Part shown: positions 14,956 through 22,410 of the stretch, in pieces | Position numbering within the stretch: the stretch's first letter is position 1 | Layout of the letters: the number at the start of each line of letters is the position of its first letter | Source: CAZAKZ01 sp964485695 | GTDB taxonomy: Bacteria > Planctomycetota > JAFGQW01 | DNA length: 28,484 bases | Reading direction: 5' to 3' | NCBI GenBank assembly: GCA_964485695.1 | Contig: CAZAKZ010000067.1 | Location: forward strand, 1 to 28,484 | Notes under the pieces: generated by a model | Database searches by the model: none | The model's input: the letters and a program-made list of their open reading frames with translations, nothing else | What the model was told of the DNA's origin: nothing | Translations under genes and position numbers: made by a program

Positions 14956-15495
14956 TCAGTCCACCGCCCCCGCATCGACCCGTTTCGTATCGATGGCGTC
15001 CTTCACCACGCTGACCTCCTGGTAGTCGTACTGCCCCTGGACGAGGAAGCTCCGGATGCCCACGGCCTGGAGATGCTGGACGGCCTGGGGCGTGGCGTAG
15101 AGCTCGCGGAAGAACACCCGCCGGAGGTTCGGCAGGTTGCTCAGAATCTTGGCGCAGGCGATGCAGGGGCTCACGGTGCAATACAGAGCAGTGGCCTCCT
15201 TGATGCTCCGGGCCTGGGCGATGGCGTTGACCTCGGCGTGGATGGCGATGCAGGCGTCGAGGTCGGTGCCCGAAGGAGCATGGGCGCCGGGGCAGGGGGA
15301 TTGGGTACAATTGGGCTGGCCCCGGGCCGGGCCGTTGTAGCCTGTCGACAGGATGTAGCCGACCTCGTCCACGATGACCGCTCCCACCGCACGACGCGCA
15401 CAGGAGCTTCTCGTGGCCACCGCCTCGGCGATACGCAGGAGCCATTCGTGCTTGTCGTTGATCCGATCGTCGGCGGTTCGCAGTTCTCGTTCCAT
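14956..15495 (-). CDS. dCMP deaminase (cytidine/deoxycytidylate deaminase family)
   Basis: The protein has 179 residues. The zinc site is complete: H86-A-E88 (AIHAEVNAI, with E88 as proton shuttle) and C111-x2-C114 (TVSPCIACAKIL). SSCARRAVGAVIV and GYILSTGYNG with NCTQSPCPG near residues 60-70 are typical of the dCMP deaminase subfamily, which often binds a second zinc in this insert. The reaction converts dCMP to dUMP, feeding thymidylate synthesis in the cytoplasm. The gene lies 67 nt downstream of btuF on the same strand and may be read from the B12-controlled promoter, though a separate promoter is possible in the gap. The ATG at 15495 fits the usual family start. Confidence 0.9.
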   Translation of the reverse strand: MERELRTADDRINDKHEWLLRIAEAVATRSSCARRAVGAVIVDEVGYILSTGYNGPARGQPNCTQSPCPGAHAPSGTDLDACIAIHAEVNAIAQARSIKEATALYCTVSPCIACAKILSNLPNLRRVFFRELYATPQAVQHLQAVGIRSFLVQGQYDYQEVSVVKDAIDTKRVDAGAVD

Positions 15496-15562
15496 GGTCG
15501 GGGCATTATCCCAGAAAAGGTCTTTCGAGCAAAAACAAAGTCATGGCGGACAGCCGCCGCGG

Positions 15563-16426
15563 TCACCGCTCCCGGTGGATCAGCTCCCCCAGCACCTTCG
15601 CCGCCTCGCCCAGGCGCGGGCCCGACCGGGTCATCAGGTTGTGGCTCACCTTCCGGATCCGCCCTTTCCGACCGGCCGTCGTCACCTCGAGTCCCCGGAT
15701 GAAGGTCTTCATGAACCCGTTTCTCTTGGGCCCGCTGAGGACCGTGGTATCCAGGATTACCTCGGGATCCTTGCGGATGGCCGCTTCCAGGGAATACACC
15801 GGATAGGCCCTGGATGCATCCGCCGACACGTTCTCTCCTCCCACGAGGGTGAGGAGTTCGTGGACGAAGTTGCCCGGCCCCACCACGTGGCCCGAGTTGC
15901 CGTCGACGCAGATGAGAACCCGCTTTCGTTGCAATCCGGCGAACCGCTGCTGCTGCGCCTCGATCTCCTTTCGTACCCTTTCCGCCAGTGTCCGGCCTTT
16001 TCCAGGCAGGCCCACGGCTCGGGCCAGGGTCTCGTAGGCCGTATAGACCTCCGCCAGGGTTTCGGCCCGGACGCTGACGGCCCGGATGCCCAGGCGCCGG
16101 ATGCGGCTGCCCAGGGCCTCGTCGTAGACCAGGACCAGGTCGGGCTTCAGCTCGACCAGGGCCTCCATGCTGAGGCCGAATCCGTCGCCCAGGGAGGGCA
16201 GGGCGAGGGCCTCGGCCGGGTGGTCGCAGAACCGACTCCGGCCTACGATCTTGTCCCCGACCTCGAGGGCGAAGAGCACCTCGGTCCAGGACGGAAACAG
16301 GGACACGATGCGTCCGGGGACCTCCATCGTCCTGTCCGGTCGCGGAACAGGCGCGTCCCTGCACCCCGACCACCCGATCACGACGAGAGCGAGGACGATC
16401 CGGAGGGAAGGCCCGTGTTTCTTCAT
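15563..16426 (-). CDS. btuF: BtuF-like cobalamin-binding periplasmic lipoprotein
   Basis: The protein has 287 residues. The N-terminal hydrophobic segment ends at a lipobox-like WSGC, so C22 is the likely lipidated residue. The class III substrate-binding fold (PF01497) starts with RIVSLFPSWTEVLFAL and VGRSRFCDHP (62-70), which closely matches vitamin B12 binders (BtuF: SPSxTE, then V-G-x-S-x-Y/F-C-D-x-P). ELKPDLVLVYDE and DPEVILDTTV follow at the expected places, and a long helix joins the two lobes. BtuF hands cobalamin to the BtuCD transporter; those genes are not in the window. It starts 10 nt after the beta-propeller stop, downstream of a cobalamin riboswitch, which strongly supports the substrate assignment. 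A siderophore or heme binder of the same fold is the main alternative. Confidence 0.88.
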   Translation of the reverse strand: MKKHGPSLRIVLALVVIGWSGCRDAPVPRPDRTMEVPGRIVSLFPSWTEVLFALEVGDKIVGRSRFCDHPAEALALPSLGDGFGLSMEALVELKPDLVLVYDEALGSRIRRLGIRAVSVRAETLAEVYTAYETLARAVGLPGKGRTLAERVRKEIEAQQQRFAGLQRKRVLICVDGNSGHVVGPGNFVHELLTLVGGENVSADASRAYPVYSLEAAIRKDPEVILDTTVLSGPKRNGFMKTFIRGLEVTTAGRKGRIRKVSHNLMTRSGPRLGEAAKVLGELIHRER

Positions 16427-16436
16427 GGCTTTCCGA

Positions 16437-17855
16437 TCACTGGACCGTGACGCCCAGCGGATTGCTGACCCGGAACTTGAGTCCCCTCTCCTGGACGAAG
16501 GCCTGGAGATGCAGGGTCAATCCCTTCAGGGTGGGGACGTCTGGCACCTGGATCGCCGGAAGCGAAGCCCTTCCCCGGATATCGTGCGGCCCCAGCCAGA
16601 TTGGTACGATGGGGGGTGAGAGGTTGAATGTATAGCCGAGAATCTGGATCGGCCCCGAGCCGGTGATGCTGAGCCCCACCACGGATCTCGAGAAGCCCTC
16701 GGCCCCCCGGAGCTTCAGGCAGAAACGTCCACCCGGAGACGGGGTCGCGTTGTCCGTGATGAGGCGAAACGCGGGCACGGGCAGGCCGGTGAGAATGTGC
16801 ACGCCGGCCTGGCCATATTGCATGGTGACGCACGCCTCCCGGGCGTCGGGGGTGAACACGGCGTCGTTGGCTTGCTGGCCGAAGCCGAGGCGGATCGAGG
16901 AGACCAGGCTGGGCGGCGAGGTCCGCAGCAGGGCGAGGACGTCCTCGCCGCTCCCGAGAGAGGTGGCGAGGACGTGGCCCTCGCCGCTCGAGGCGATGCC
17001 ATGGAGTAATCCACTCGGAAAAAGCCCTGCCAGCGAGACCGAGCCGACCTGGGTGCACGTCCGGGTGTCCACGCGCCGGAGGGTCCTGTCGCCGCCCAGG
17101 ATCGGGAACCAGGCCTCCTTTCCGTTGTTCACGATGGCCACGTCCTCGACAGAGGGCCACCCCGTGGAAGGCGGCATGAGCTGCAGGATCCGGGCGCCGG
17201 CCGGCTGGGCCGGATTCATGAACGTGGCGGTCACTTCGGTCTTTCCTCCGGAGGGAACCGCGGAACCGAACACCATGCGGCCGTCGGCGAGAAAGACCAC
17301 CCGGCCGTGATAGCCGGGGACCTTGAGCGTCTGGCTCACGGACAGCGTGGCCACGTCAATGAGGAAGATCCTTTCGCTCTTGGTGGTCACGGCCAGCCGG
17401 GCGCCGGTGGGATCCATGGCAATGCCGAAGGGATAAGAGGAGCTGCCGAGTGGGATGGTCTTCAGCGCCTTGCCGCTGCGGTCCAGGACGCTGACCGTGC
17501 CGTCCGTGGAGTTGGTGACGAAGATCTTCCTGGCCCGGGGCGGCTGGGTCGGCGTGGCAGGGATGACCTCGTACGCCACCTCCAGCGGATACAGCCCGAC
17601 CGGATGACGGGCGAGGACGCTCCGCGTGACGCGGTCCACCACGGCCAGGTGCCTGTTGTTGCTGGAGCCCAGGCCGCCGGAGACGGCCACGTGGTAGACC
17701 TGGCCGTCGGGGGCCACGTTGAGGCCGAAGGCCCAGTCGGGCGGTCCCACCCGGTCATCCAGGGAGACCCAGACCGAACCGAGCTGGGCGGACACCGCCC
17801 CGGCCAGGATGAGAAGGACCGGGGGAAGACGTAGGAAAAAGCGCCTTGGGAACAT
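16437..17855 (-). CDS. Secreted YVTN/YncE-type beta-propeller under a B12 riboswitch (BtuG-like candidate)
   Basis: The protein has 472 residues with a signal peptide (MFPRRFFLRLPPVLLILAGAVSA). Residues about 25-350 are a beta-propeller with YVTN-like blades: KIFVTNSTDGTVSVLD, PFGIAMDPTGARLAVTT, RIFLIDVATLSVSQTL, DAVFTPDAREACVTM. The last about 110 residues form the beta-rich C-terminal domain shared by six proteins here (GRASLPAIQVP, KGLTLHLQAF, ending SNPLGVTVQ). The start at 17855 is set by GGAGGG six nt upstream; an in-frame ATG at 17906 lies in the riboswitch leader. The gene is the first behind a cobalamin riboswitch and is followed by btuF after 10 nt. Bacteroides BtuG is a surface beta-propeller that binds cobalamin very tightly, so a B12-capture role is proposed. 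This protein lacks a lipobox and residue-level homology cannot be judged by eye. Confidence 0.82.
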   Translation of the reverse strand: MFPRRFFLRLPPVLLILAGAVSAQLGSVWVSLDDRVGPPDWAFGLNVAPDGQVYHVAVSGGLGSSNNRHLAVVDRVTRSVLARHPVGLYPLEVAYEVIPATPTQPPRARKIFVTNSTDGTVSVLDRSGKALKTIPLGSSSYPFGIAMDPTGARLAVTTKSERIFLIDVATLSVSQTLKVPGYHGRVVFLADGRMVFGSAVPSGGKTEVTATFMNPAQPAGARILQLMPPSTGWPSVEDVAIVNNGKEAWFPILGGDRTLRRVDTRTCTQVGSVSLAGLFPSGLLHGIASSGEGHVLATSLGSGEDVLALLRTSPPSLVSSIRLGFGQQANDAVFTPDAREACVTMQYGQAGVHILTGLPVPAFRLITDNATPSPGGRFCLKLRGAEGFSRSVVGLSITGSGPIQILGYTFNLSPPIVPIWLGPHDIRGRASLPAIQVPDVPTLKGLTLHLQAFVQERGLKFRVSNPLGVTVQ

Positions 17856-17858
17856 GTT

Positions 17859-17879
17859 GACCCTCCATCTCGAAGGGTC
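17859..17879 (-). promoter_or_regulatory. Shine-Dalgarno-masking hairpin, likely riboswitch expression platform
   Basis: In the transcript, GACCCT and AGGGTC pair perfectly (6 bp, 9-nt loop). The 3' arm overlaps the GGAGGG ribosome site of the beta-propeller gene, 3 nt before its ATG. Folding would block translation. Upstream, TCACCG (transcript side of 17935-17940) can pair with CGGTGA (17903-17908), which can instead pair with TCACC (17883-17887), so the leader can switch folds. Confidence 0.55.
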
Positions 17880-17942
17880 CGGGGTGAGCTGCCTCGGAGC
17901 ATTCACCGCGGACTCGGACCACGAAGTCTGCAGACGGTGACA

Positions 17943-18100
17943 CGTCCCCTGATCGGGTATTCTGACTTCGGGGGTTCCGGCCTACTGATCGCCCTTCCCG
18001 GGGCGGCAGAGCACCGCTCCAGTGGCTTGCGACGTTCGTACCCCCTTACAGCGGCGGGTCCGTGATGGATTCTCACCATCTTCCCCGCGTCAGGGAGACG
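17943..18100 (-). promoter_or_regulatory. Cobalamin riboswitch
   Basis: Read on the minus strand, the conserved parts come in order: GGGGAAGATGGTGAGAATCC, then CACGGACCCGCCGCTGTAA, then AAGCCACTGG, GGGAAGG and the B12-box part CCGAAGTCAGAATACC. The ends pair as P1: CGTC-T-CCCTGA (18100-18090) with TCAGGGGACG (17952-17943), 10 bp with one bulged base. Cobalamin riboswitches normally lower expression of B12 uptake or synthesis genes when adenosyl- or methylcobalamin is bound. The downstream genes are a secreted propeller and btuF. The peripheral arms look short, so the subclass is not assigned. Confidence 0.93.
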
Positions 18101-18105
18101 CAACA

Positions 18106-18134
18106 ACGGTAGCAGAGGCGGGAGGGAGAGTCAA
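18106..18134 (-). promoter_or_regulatory. Sigma-70-like promoter of the B12 riboswitch operon
   Basis: On the minus strand TTGACT (18134-18129, 5 of 6), a 17-nt spacer and TACCGT (18111-18106, 3 of 6). Transcription would begin about 6-7 nt later, right at the first base of the riboswitch P1 stem, which supports the call. Confidence 0.5.
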
Positions 18135-18153
18135 TCCTGAAGTTTTCCGGGTT

Positions 18154-20082
18154 TCACTTCACGAAGGTGATGGGAATCCGGTTCCCCACGCAGGCCGCAC
18201 CCGAGGGGGCCGAGGGGTCCAGGATCACGCACGCCGTGAAGAGGGTGATACCCACCAGACCGGGTTCATTCAGGATCGCCAGGCTCGATACGTCCTTGCC
18301 CTTGGCGTCCACAAAGTTCATGAAGTTCTGGAAAATGGCCGGAGTCACCAGGGAAGTGAAGAACATCACGTCGGGATTGAGGGGGAACGTCCTTTGGTCG
18401 ATGGGAATGCCGATGTTCCCGCCAAAGGCCACGGCACCCAGGTGAAACGTGGACGGATAGGCCGGTGCCAGGATCTGGATCCGGGCCGTGGTGTTGATCC
18501 TGGGCGGATCGAGCCAGTAGGAGATCCCGCCATATACCACGAACGTGCCTCCGGCCTGGGCGCGGCTGGCCGGGCTCAGGCGTGGCGCGCCCATGACGAT
18601 GTCGGGGATGGCGTCCCCGTTGAAGTCCCCCAGGGTAAGAGCCGACCTGAACTCGTCGTTGAGGGTGACGGCGCCGTTTCCCAGGTAGGCGTCCGAGGTC
18701 GGGCCGAAGATCTCCCAGTCGGCGGATAGGGTGCCGAGATCCAGGGTGGTGAGGCTGGAAAACGGGCCCCGGAACACGTAGACGGCGCCGCAATCGGTGC
18801 GGCTCGAGTAGTCGGCCCGGGACGCGGAGACCAGGATGTCCGCTTTCCCGTCGTTGTCCGCATCGCCGATGACGCATCCGAATCCGAGCTGATCGTTGGC
18901 GGTGGAGCCGTGGATCGCCACATCCGGATTCTGGGTCCAGAGATCGATGACGTGGTTGCTGGGAAAGTTGGTCCTTCCCAGGAACACGAAGGCCTTGCCG
19001 CCCTCGGTCCGCGTGGGATTCTTGGGATCCGCACGGTGAGCGCCGGTGAGGATGTCGTCGATTTTGTCCCCGTTCAAGTCCCCGCAGGCAATGGTCCACG
19101 AGAGCCGGTCGTAGAGGTTCTGCCCCATGATGAGCAGGTCCGGCGAATTGCTCGTGGTACTCCCGAGATCAACGACGTACGGCTTGGTCCATGTCTTGCG
19201 GCCCCAGAGGACGTAGACCTCGCCCGCATTGGCCCGGCCGCTCGGCCTGGCCATGGGGCTGCCCACCAGGAAGTCGGCGAGGCCGTCGCCGTTGGGGTCG
19301 CCCGTGGCAACGCTGATCCCCAGTCGATCCGCGTAGTCCCTGCCGCTGATGGTCACGTCGGGCGTGGTCACGCTGAGGTCGATGACGTGGTTGGAGGGAA
19401 AGGTCTTGCTCATGAACACGGCATACGCCTCGCCGGCATTGGACCGGGGATGAGGCAGGTCCACGTGGGAAGCGCCCACGAGCAGGTCGTCCGTTCCGTC
19501 CCCGTTGATATCCGCGGCGCAGACGGCCGCGCCGAAGCGTCCGGTGTCCTTGCCTCCCAGCACCGTCACATCGGCACTGGCAAGGTTGACGATGCTGGAC
19601 CAGGTGCCCTTGCCGTAGATCACGTAGACGGCGCCGGCATCGCTTAAGCCGGTGCGCTTCAGGAAGGGTGCGGCCAGGATGAGATCCTGCGTGCCGTCTC
19701 CGTTGACGTCCCCCACGGCCAGGGCCCGCCCGAGCCGGGCTCCGCTCAGGGGCCCGCCGATGGTGACGTCCGCAGCCGTGGCAGCGAGATCGACCGTCTG
19801 TCGCGGGCGGTGGATCTGGCCGAAAAACACGTGGACCACCCCTGCCTGGGACAGTGAAGCGGAGGTCGCATGGGGATTGCCCGTGATGAGGTCATCGATG
19901 CCGTCGCCGTTCAGGTCCCCGCAGGCAACCGCGCAACCGAGACCGTAATTCTGAGACGACGCCTCCTTGCCCCAGGCCTGGAAATCGGCCTGGATACCGG
20001 ACAGGTCCACCGTGCGCAGGGCCTGGGACGAACCGTGTGCACACACAAGGAGGAGGAGGAAGCCACCGGGTACCAGTCGCAT
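18154..20082 (-). CDS. Secreted FG-GAP (integrin-alpha-like) beta-propeller with shared C-terminal domain
   Basis: The protein has 642 residues with a signal peptide (MRLVPGGFLLLLVCAHGSSQA). Seven FG-GAP-like blades each hold a calcium loop: DLNGDGIDD, DVNGDGTQD, DINGDGTDD, DPNGDGLAD, DLNGDKIDD, DADNDGKAD, DFNGDAIPD. They alternate with GEVYVLWG- or GAVYVIYG-type strands and V-x-I-x-G-x3-x-D-x-L-G segments, as in integrin-alpha propellers. The final about 125 residues (from ARIQILAPAYPSTFHLG to GNRIPITFVK) are the shared C-terminal domain. A role in adhesion or surface display is inferred; no enzyme motif is seen. Start 20082 is chosen for GGAG seven nt upstream and because the signal peptide begins there; ATG 20103 and 20136 are alternatives. 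Its stop is only 20 nt from the B12-operon promoter, on the same strand, so some read-through is possible. Confidence 0.88.
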   Translation of the reverse strand: MRLVPGGFLLLLVCAHGSSQALRTVDLSGIQADFQAWGKEASSQNYGLGCAVACGDLNGDGIDDLITGNPHATSASLSQAGVVHVFFGQIHRPRQTVDLAATAADVTIGGPLSGARLGRALAVGDVNGDGTQDLILAAPFLKRTGLSDAGAVYVIYGKGTWSSIVNLASADVTVLGGKDTGRFGAAVCAADINGDGTDDLLVGASHVDLPHPRSNAGEAYAVFMSKTFPSNHVIDLSVTTPDVTISGRDYADRLGISVATGDPNGDGLADFLVGSPMARPSGRANAGEVYVLWGRKTWTKPYVVDLGSTTSNSPDLLIMGQNLYDRLSWTIACGDLNGDKIDDILTGAHRADPKNPTRTEGGKAFVFLGRTNFPSNHVIDLWTQNPDVAIHGSTANDQLGFGCVIGDADNDGKADILVSASRADYSSRTDCGAVYVFRGPFSSLTTLDLGTLSADWEIFGPTSDAYLGNGAVTLNDEFRSALTLGDFNGDAIPDIVMGAPRLSPASRAQAGGTFVVYGGISYWLDPPRINTTARIQILAPAYPSTFHLGAVAFGGNIGIPIDQRTFPLNPDVMFFTSLVTPAIFQNFMNFVDAKGKDVSSLAILNEPGLVGITLFTACVILDPSAPSGAACVGNRIPITFVK

Positions 20083-20211
20083 GGAGACGCTCCATTTCGT
20101 CATCGTGTTCAGTTTGACCTGATGCATCCTAGGCATCGATCGCGCGGACGGGCAGGGCTCGAACTGGGATGTCGCCCCCCGTTCCCTTTCTAACTCTTTA
20201 TAATATTAGAG

Positions 20212-20217
20212 ATTATA
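20212..20217 (-). promoter_or_regulatory. -10 element in AT-rich island upstream of FG-GAP gene
   Basis: A perfect TATAAT on the minus strand inside the AT-rich segment 20190-20220, about 130 nt before the FG-GAP gene start. No good -35 hexamer stands 16-18 nt before it. The island is conspicuous in this GC-rich window. Confidence 0.35.
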
Positions 20218-20333
20218 TCGCCTCAATACAATCGAATTTTCACGATCCGGGATCATTCTTCTCCGGACTTCTCGGATCGAGAACGCCTTGAATCCGATTC
20301 CTCGGTCCGTATCAGCCGTATCCAACCGACCGG

Positions 20334-21611
20334 TTACTGGACGGTGAAGGCCCATGGATTGGAAATATCCAGTCCCGAGGCCAGCAAGGGATTCAAGGCC
20401 GCAGCAGCCAGATAAATCCGGAGTCCCTTCGGAGTGACCGCCGGCAGAGTCACCACAGGCTGGCCCCCCACCGGAAGGCCGCGGGCGTCCAGCACGCCCC
20501 TGAAGTTGTCCAGCATGCCGGGGACGCTCCCCGTGTAAAGAAGGAGCTGGGTAAGTCCGTCGAAGTTGAGGCTGACCACCCGACCGGTATTGTCGTGAAG
20601 CTTGAAACCCGGACGAAGGCCGCTGAGGCCCGCCAGGACGAGGTAGCCGCGATTGGGGGAAGCGGGAAAACGCAGGTTCATGGTGTACCTGGTCCCGGGT
20701 CTGGCCGATCCGAAACCGGACAGTTTCCTCGAACCGTAGATCTCCACGGCAGTCCAGTTGAAACTTCCCCCCGCGATCTTGTGCGAGTGGTCCTCCCCTT
20801 GCAGTATCTTTCCTTGAACGTCCATCCGGGTCGTCCGGTTGAAGCCACAGACGAGCAAGGTGCCGGTCTCCCGGTCCACCTTGACGGCATTGGCGCCCTT
20901 GTACAGAGCCACGGTGGTGGCCACGCCGCGGGGATTGATGCGCCTCACCTCCGGACTGTCGAAGGACGTGACGAAGAAATCTCCGGAAATCGGATCAAAA
21001 TCCACGGAAGAGGTCTGCCCCAGGCCGGCCGTCAGGGTGCCGAGGATCACTCCGGACCGGGAGAGGCGCAGCACCCTGCCCAGCGACGGTTTCATATTGT
21101 CGAAGATGGCCACGAGGATTTCACCGGTATCCCCGTCGAGGGTCACATTGTTCAGGGTCGACGGCAGGGTTGCCACCACGGTGGCTGTCTTCAGCGCCAG
21201 GTCGACCCGCCACAACTTGTCGCCGCCCGAGGTGGAGACCAGGATGGTGCCGTCCTGATCCATGACCTGTCCATTCGGTGAATCCGGAATGGAGACGATG
21301 GAGGTGAAGGCTCCGCCCGGAACGCCGAGGACACCGAACAGGCCGAAGTAGGAGTAGTTCACCAGCAGGTCGGCATTGTTCGGGTGCATGGAAATCCAGT
21401 TGATGTACCCCGCTCCCCCCACGGTCAGGGTCGTGAGGGGCGCGGGTGCGGGCATGGCGGGATCGAAGAACAGGGCCCCGTTGTGGGTCTGGCCGGTGTC
21501 GCTGACAACCCAGTCGCCGGGGCCGGGTTGCTGGGCTGTGGCAGTGTCGACCAGAAAGCCGACCAGGAATACGAAAAGACCCCGGGCGGTGGCGAGGGTG
21601 AGTCTGACCAT
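20334..21611 (-). CDS. Secreted NHL/YncE-like beta-propeller with shared C-terminal domain
   Basis: The protein has 425 residues with a signal peptide (VFLVGFLVDTATA, cleavage near 26). The central region has repeated short strands of six-bladed-propeller type: GQVMDQDGTILVSTSGGDKLWRVDL, NNVTLDGDTGEILVAIFD, SSVDFDPISGDFFVTSFDS, NAVKVDRETGTLLVCGFN (each split here by turns). The C-terminal domain runs from about 290 (GSARPGTRYTMNLRF) through GLRPGFKLHDNTGRVVSLN to the end SNPWAFTVQ. It is a paralogue of the protein at 22411-23673, which shares the L-x-P-G-x-x-L-x-D-G-R-V pattern. The function is unknown; extracellular binding or structural display is likely. AAGGAG lies 8 nt before the ATG. 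The upstream gap (21612-21812) is shared with the divergent lipoprotein gene and holds a TAGAAT (-10-like, 21777-21782, + strand). Confidence 0.85.
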   Translation of the reverse strand: MVRLTLATARGLFVFLVGFLVDTATAQQPGPGDWVVSDTGQTHNGALFFDPAMPAPAPLTTLTVGGAGYINWISMHPNNADLLVNYSYFGLFGVLGVPGGAFTSIVSIPDSPNGQVMDQDGTILVSTSGGDKLWRVDLALKTATVVATLPSTLNNVTLDGDTGEILVAIFDNMKPSLGRVLRLSRSGVILGTLTAGLGQTSSVDFDPISGDFFVTSFDSPEVRRINPRGVATTVALYKGANAVKVDRETGTLLVCGFNRTTRMDVQGKILQGEDHSHKIAGGSFNWTAVEIYGSRKLSGFGSARPGTRYTMNLRFPASPNRGYLVLAGLSGLRPGFKLHDNTGRVVSLNFDGLTQLLLYTGSVPGMLDNFRGVLDARGLPVGGQPVVTLPAVTPKGLRIYLAAAALNPLLASGLDISNPWAFTVQ

Positions 21612-21812
21612 GGAGTCACTCCTTTTGTCCTGCTCGGTTCCCGCCAGAGACAGAAACCGTGTCCATCCCCCATAGCAGGCGACTGTCCCCTCACAGCCAG
21701 TCGATGCCGCCGGGGATTCTATCAGAAAAGGCCCTGACAGGCCGGTTTTTTGGGTAAAAAAACTCCGTCTCCTTCATAGAATACCCCGGACACTTGGAAG
21801 GCGCGACAGACC

Positions 21813-22394
21813 ATGACAGACAACCGAAATCGTCCCTGGCAGCGGCTTCACACCCTGGTGTTCCTCGCCATGACCGCTCCTCTATCAGGATGCGGCACGT
21901 ATCTCGGGTCGAGAATCGACGACTTCCAGGACATGGCCCGGGTCGGTGTGGAGATCGGGCCCCAGTTCGGCATCCACCTCGAAGCTACTCCCCTGATGCA
22001 CACGGGCCTGGGCTTCGGCCTCGTTCCCAACACCTTGAACACCGGCTACGGCTTCATGGGGCGCCGTACTCCGGTCAAATACCACGTCCAGTGCTTCGAC
22101 CTCCTCTACGTGCACTACCGCGCCATGGACGGCTACCCGGAGGACTGCTGCAATTTCACCCATCTGATCTCCTCCGTGACCCCGACCCGGATCCCGCGAC
22201 ACTACGATCCCGTGGACTGGCTGGACATGGAGGTGGCCGTTATTGCGGTCCTGGGAGTGCGCGCAGGCATCAATCCAGGCCAGGTGGCGGACTTTCTGTC
22301 CGGCCTCTTCACCTGGGACATCGCGGGGGACGACCTGGTGGAACCGGAAGAGAAAAAGAAGAAGCCCGGGCGCGAGGCCGAAGGTTCGTCTTGA
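21813..22394 (+). CDS. Lipoprotein of unknown function
   Basis: The protein has 193 residues. A hydrophobic N-terminal stretch ends with the lipobox LSGC (cysteine 27), so lipid attachment at the outer or inner membrane is expected. The body alternates short beta strands rich in glycine (VGVEIGPQFGIHLEATPL, HTGLGFGLVP) and ends GVRAGINPGQVADFLSG, then LFTWDIAGDD. That closing G-x-R-x-G-x-N-P-G-x-x-x-D-F-L-x-G motif is typical of a small group of bacterial lipoproteins with no known role; I cannot name a function. The tail EEKKKKPGRE is highly charged. GGAAGG lies about 10 nt before the ATG. It sits alone on the + strand between two paralogous minus-strand propeller genes. A CAGGA-ATG-TCCTG stem fills the 16-nt gap to the convergent stop. 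Confidence 0.75.
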   Translation: MTDNRNRPWQRLHTLVFLAMTAPLSGCGTYLGSRIDDFQDMARVGVEIGPQFGIHLEATPLMHTGLGFGLVPNTLNTGYGFMGRRTPVKYHVQCFDLLYVHYRAMDGYPEDCCNFTHLISSVTPTRIPRHYDPVDWLDMEVAVIAVLGVRAGINPGQVADFLSGLFTWDIAGDDLVEPEEKKKKPGREAEGSS

Positions 22395-22410
22395 AGTCAG
22401 GAATGTCCTG

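Noticed and set aside
20150..20180. GTTCGA-containing stretch on the minus strand, tRNA T-loop-like
   Set aside because: The flanking bases do not form a T-stem and there is no acceptor or anticodon arm.
21730..21751. GGCC stem followed by T6 on +, terminator-like
   Set aside because: Only a 4-bp stem and no rightward gene upstream to terminate; it lies in a divergent promoter region.
22398..22410. CAGGA-ATG-TCCTG stem between convergent stops
   Set aside because: A 5-bp stem with a 3-nt loop and no T-tract is too weak to call a terminator.
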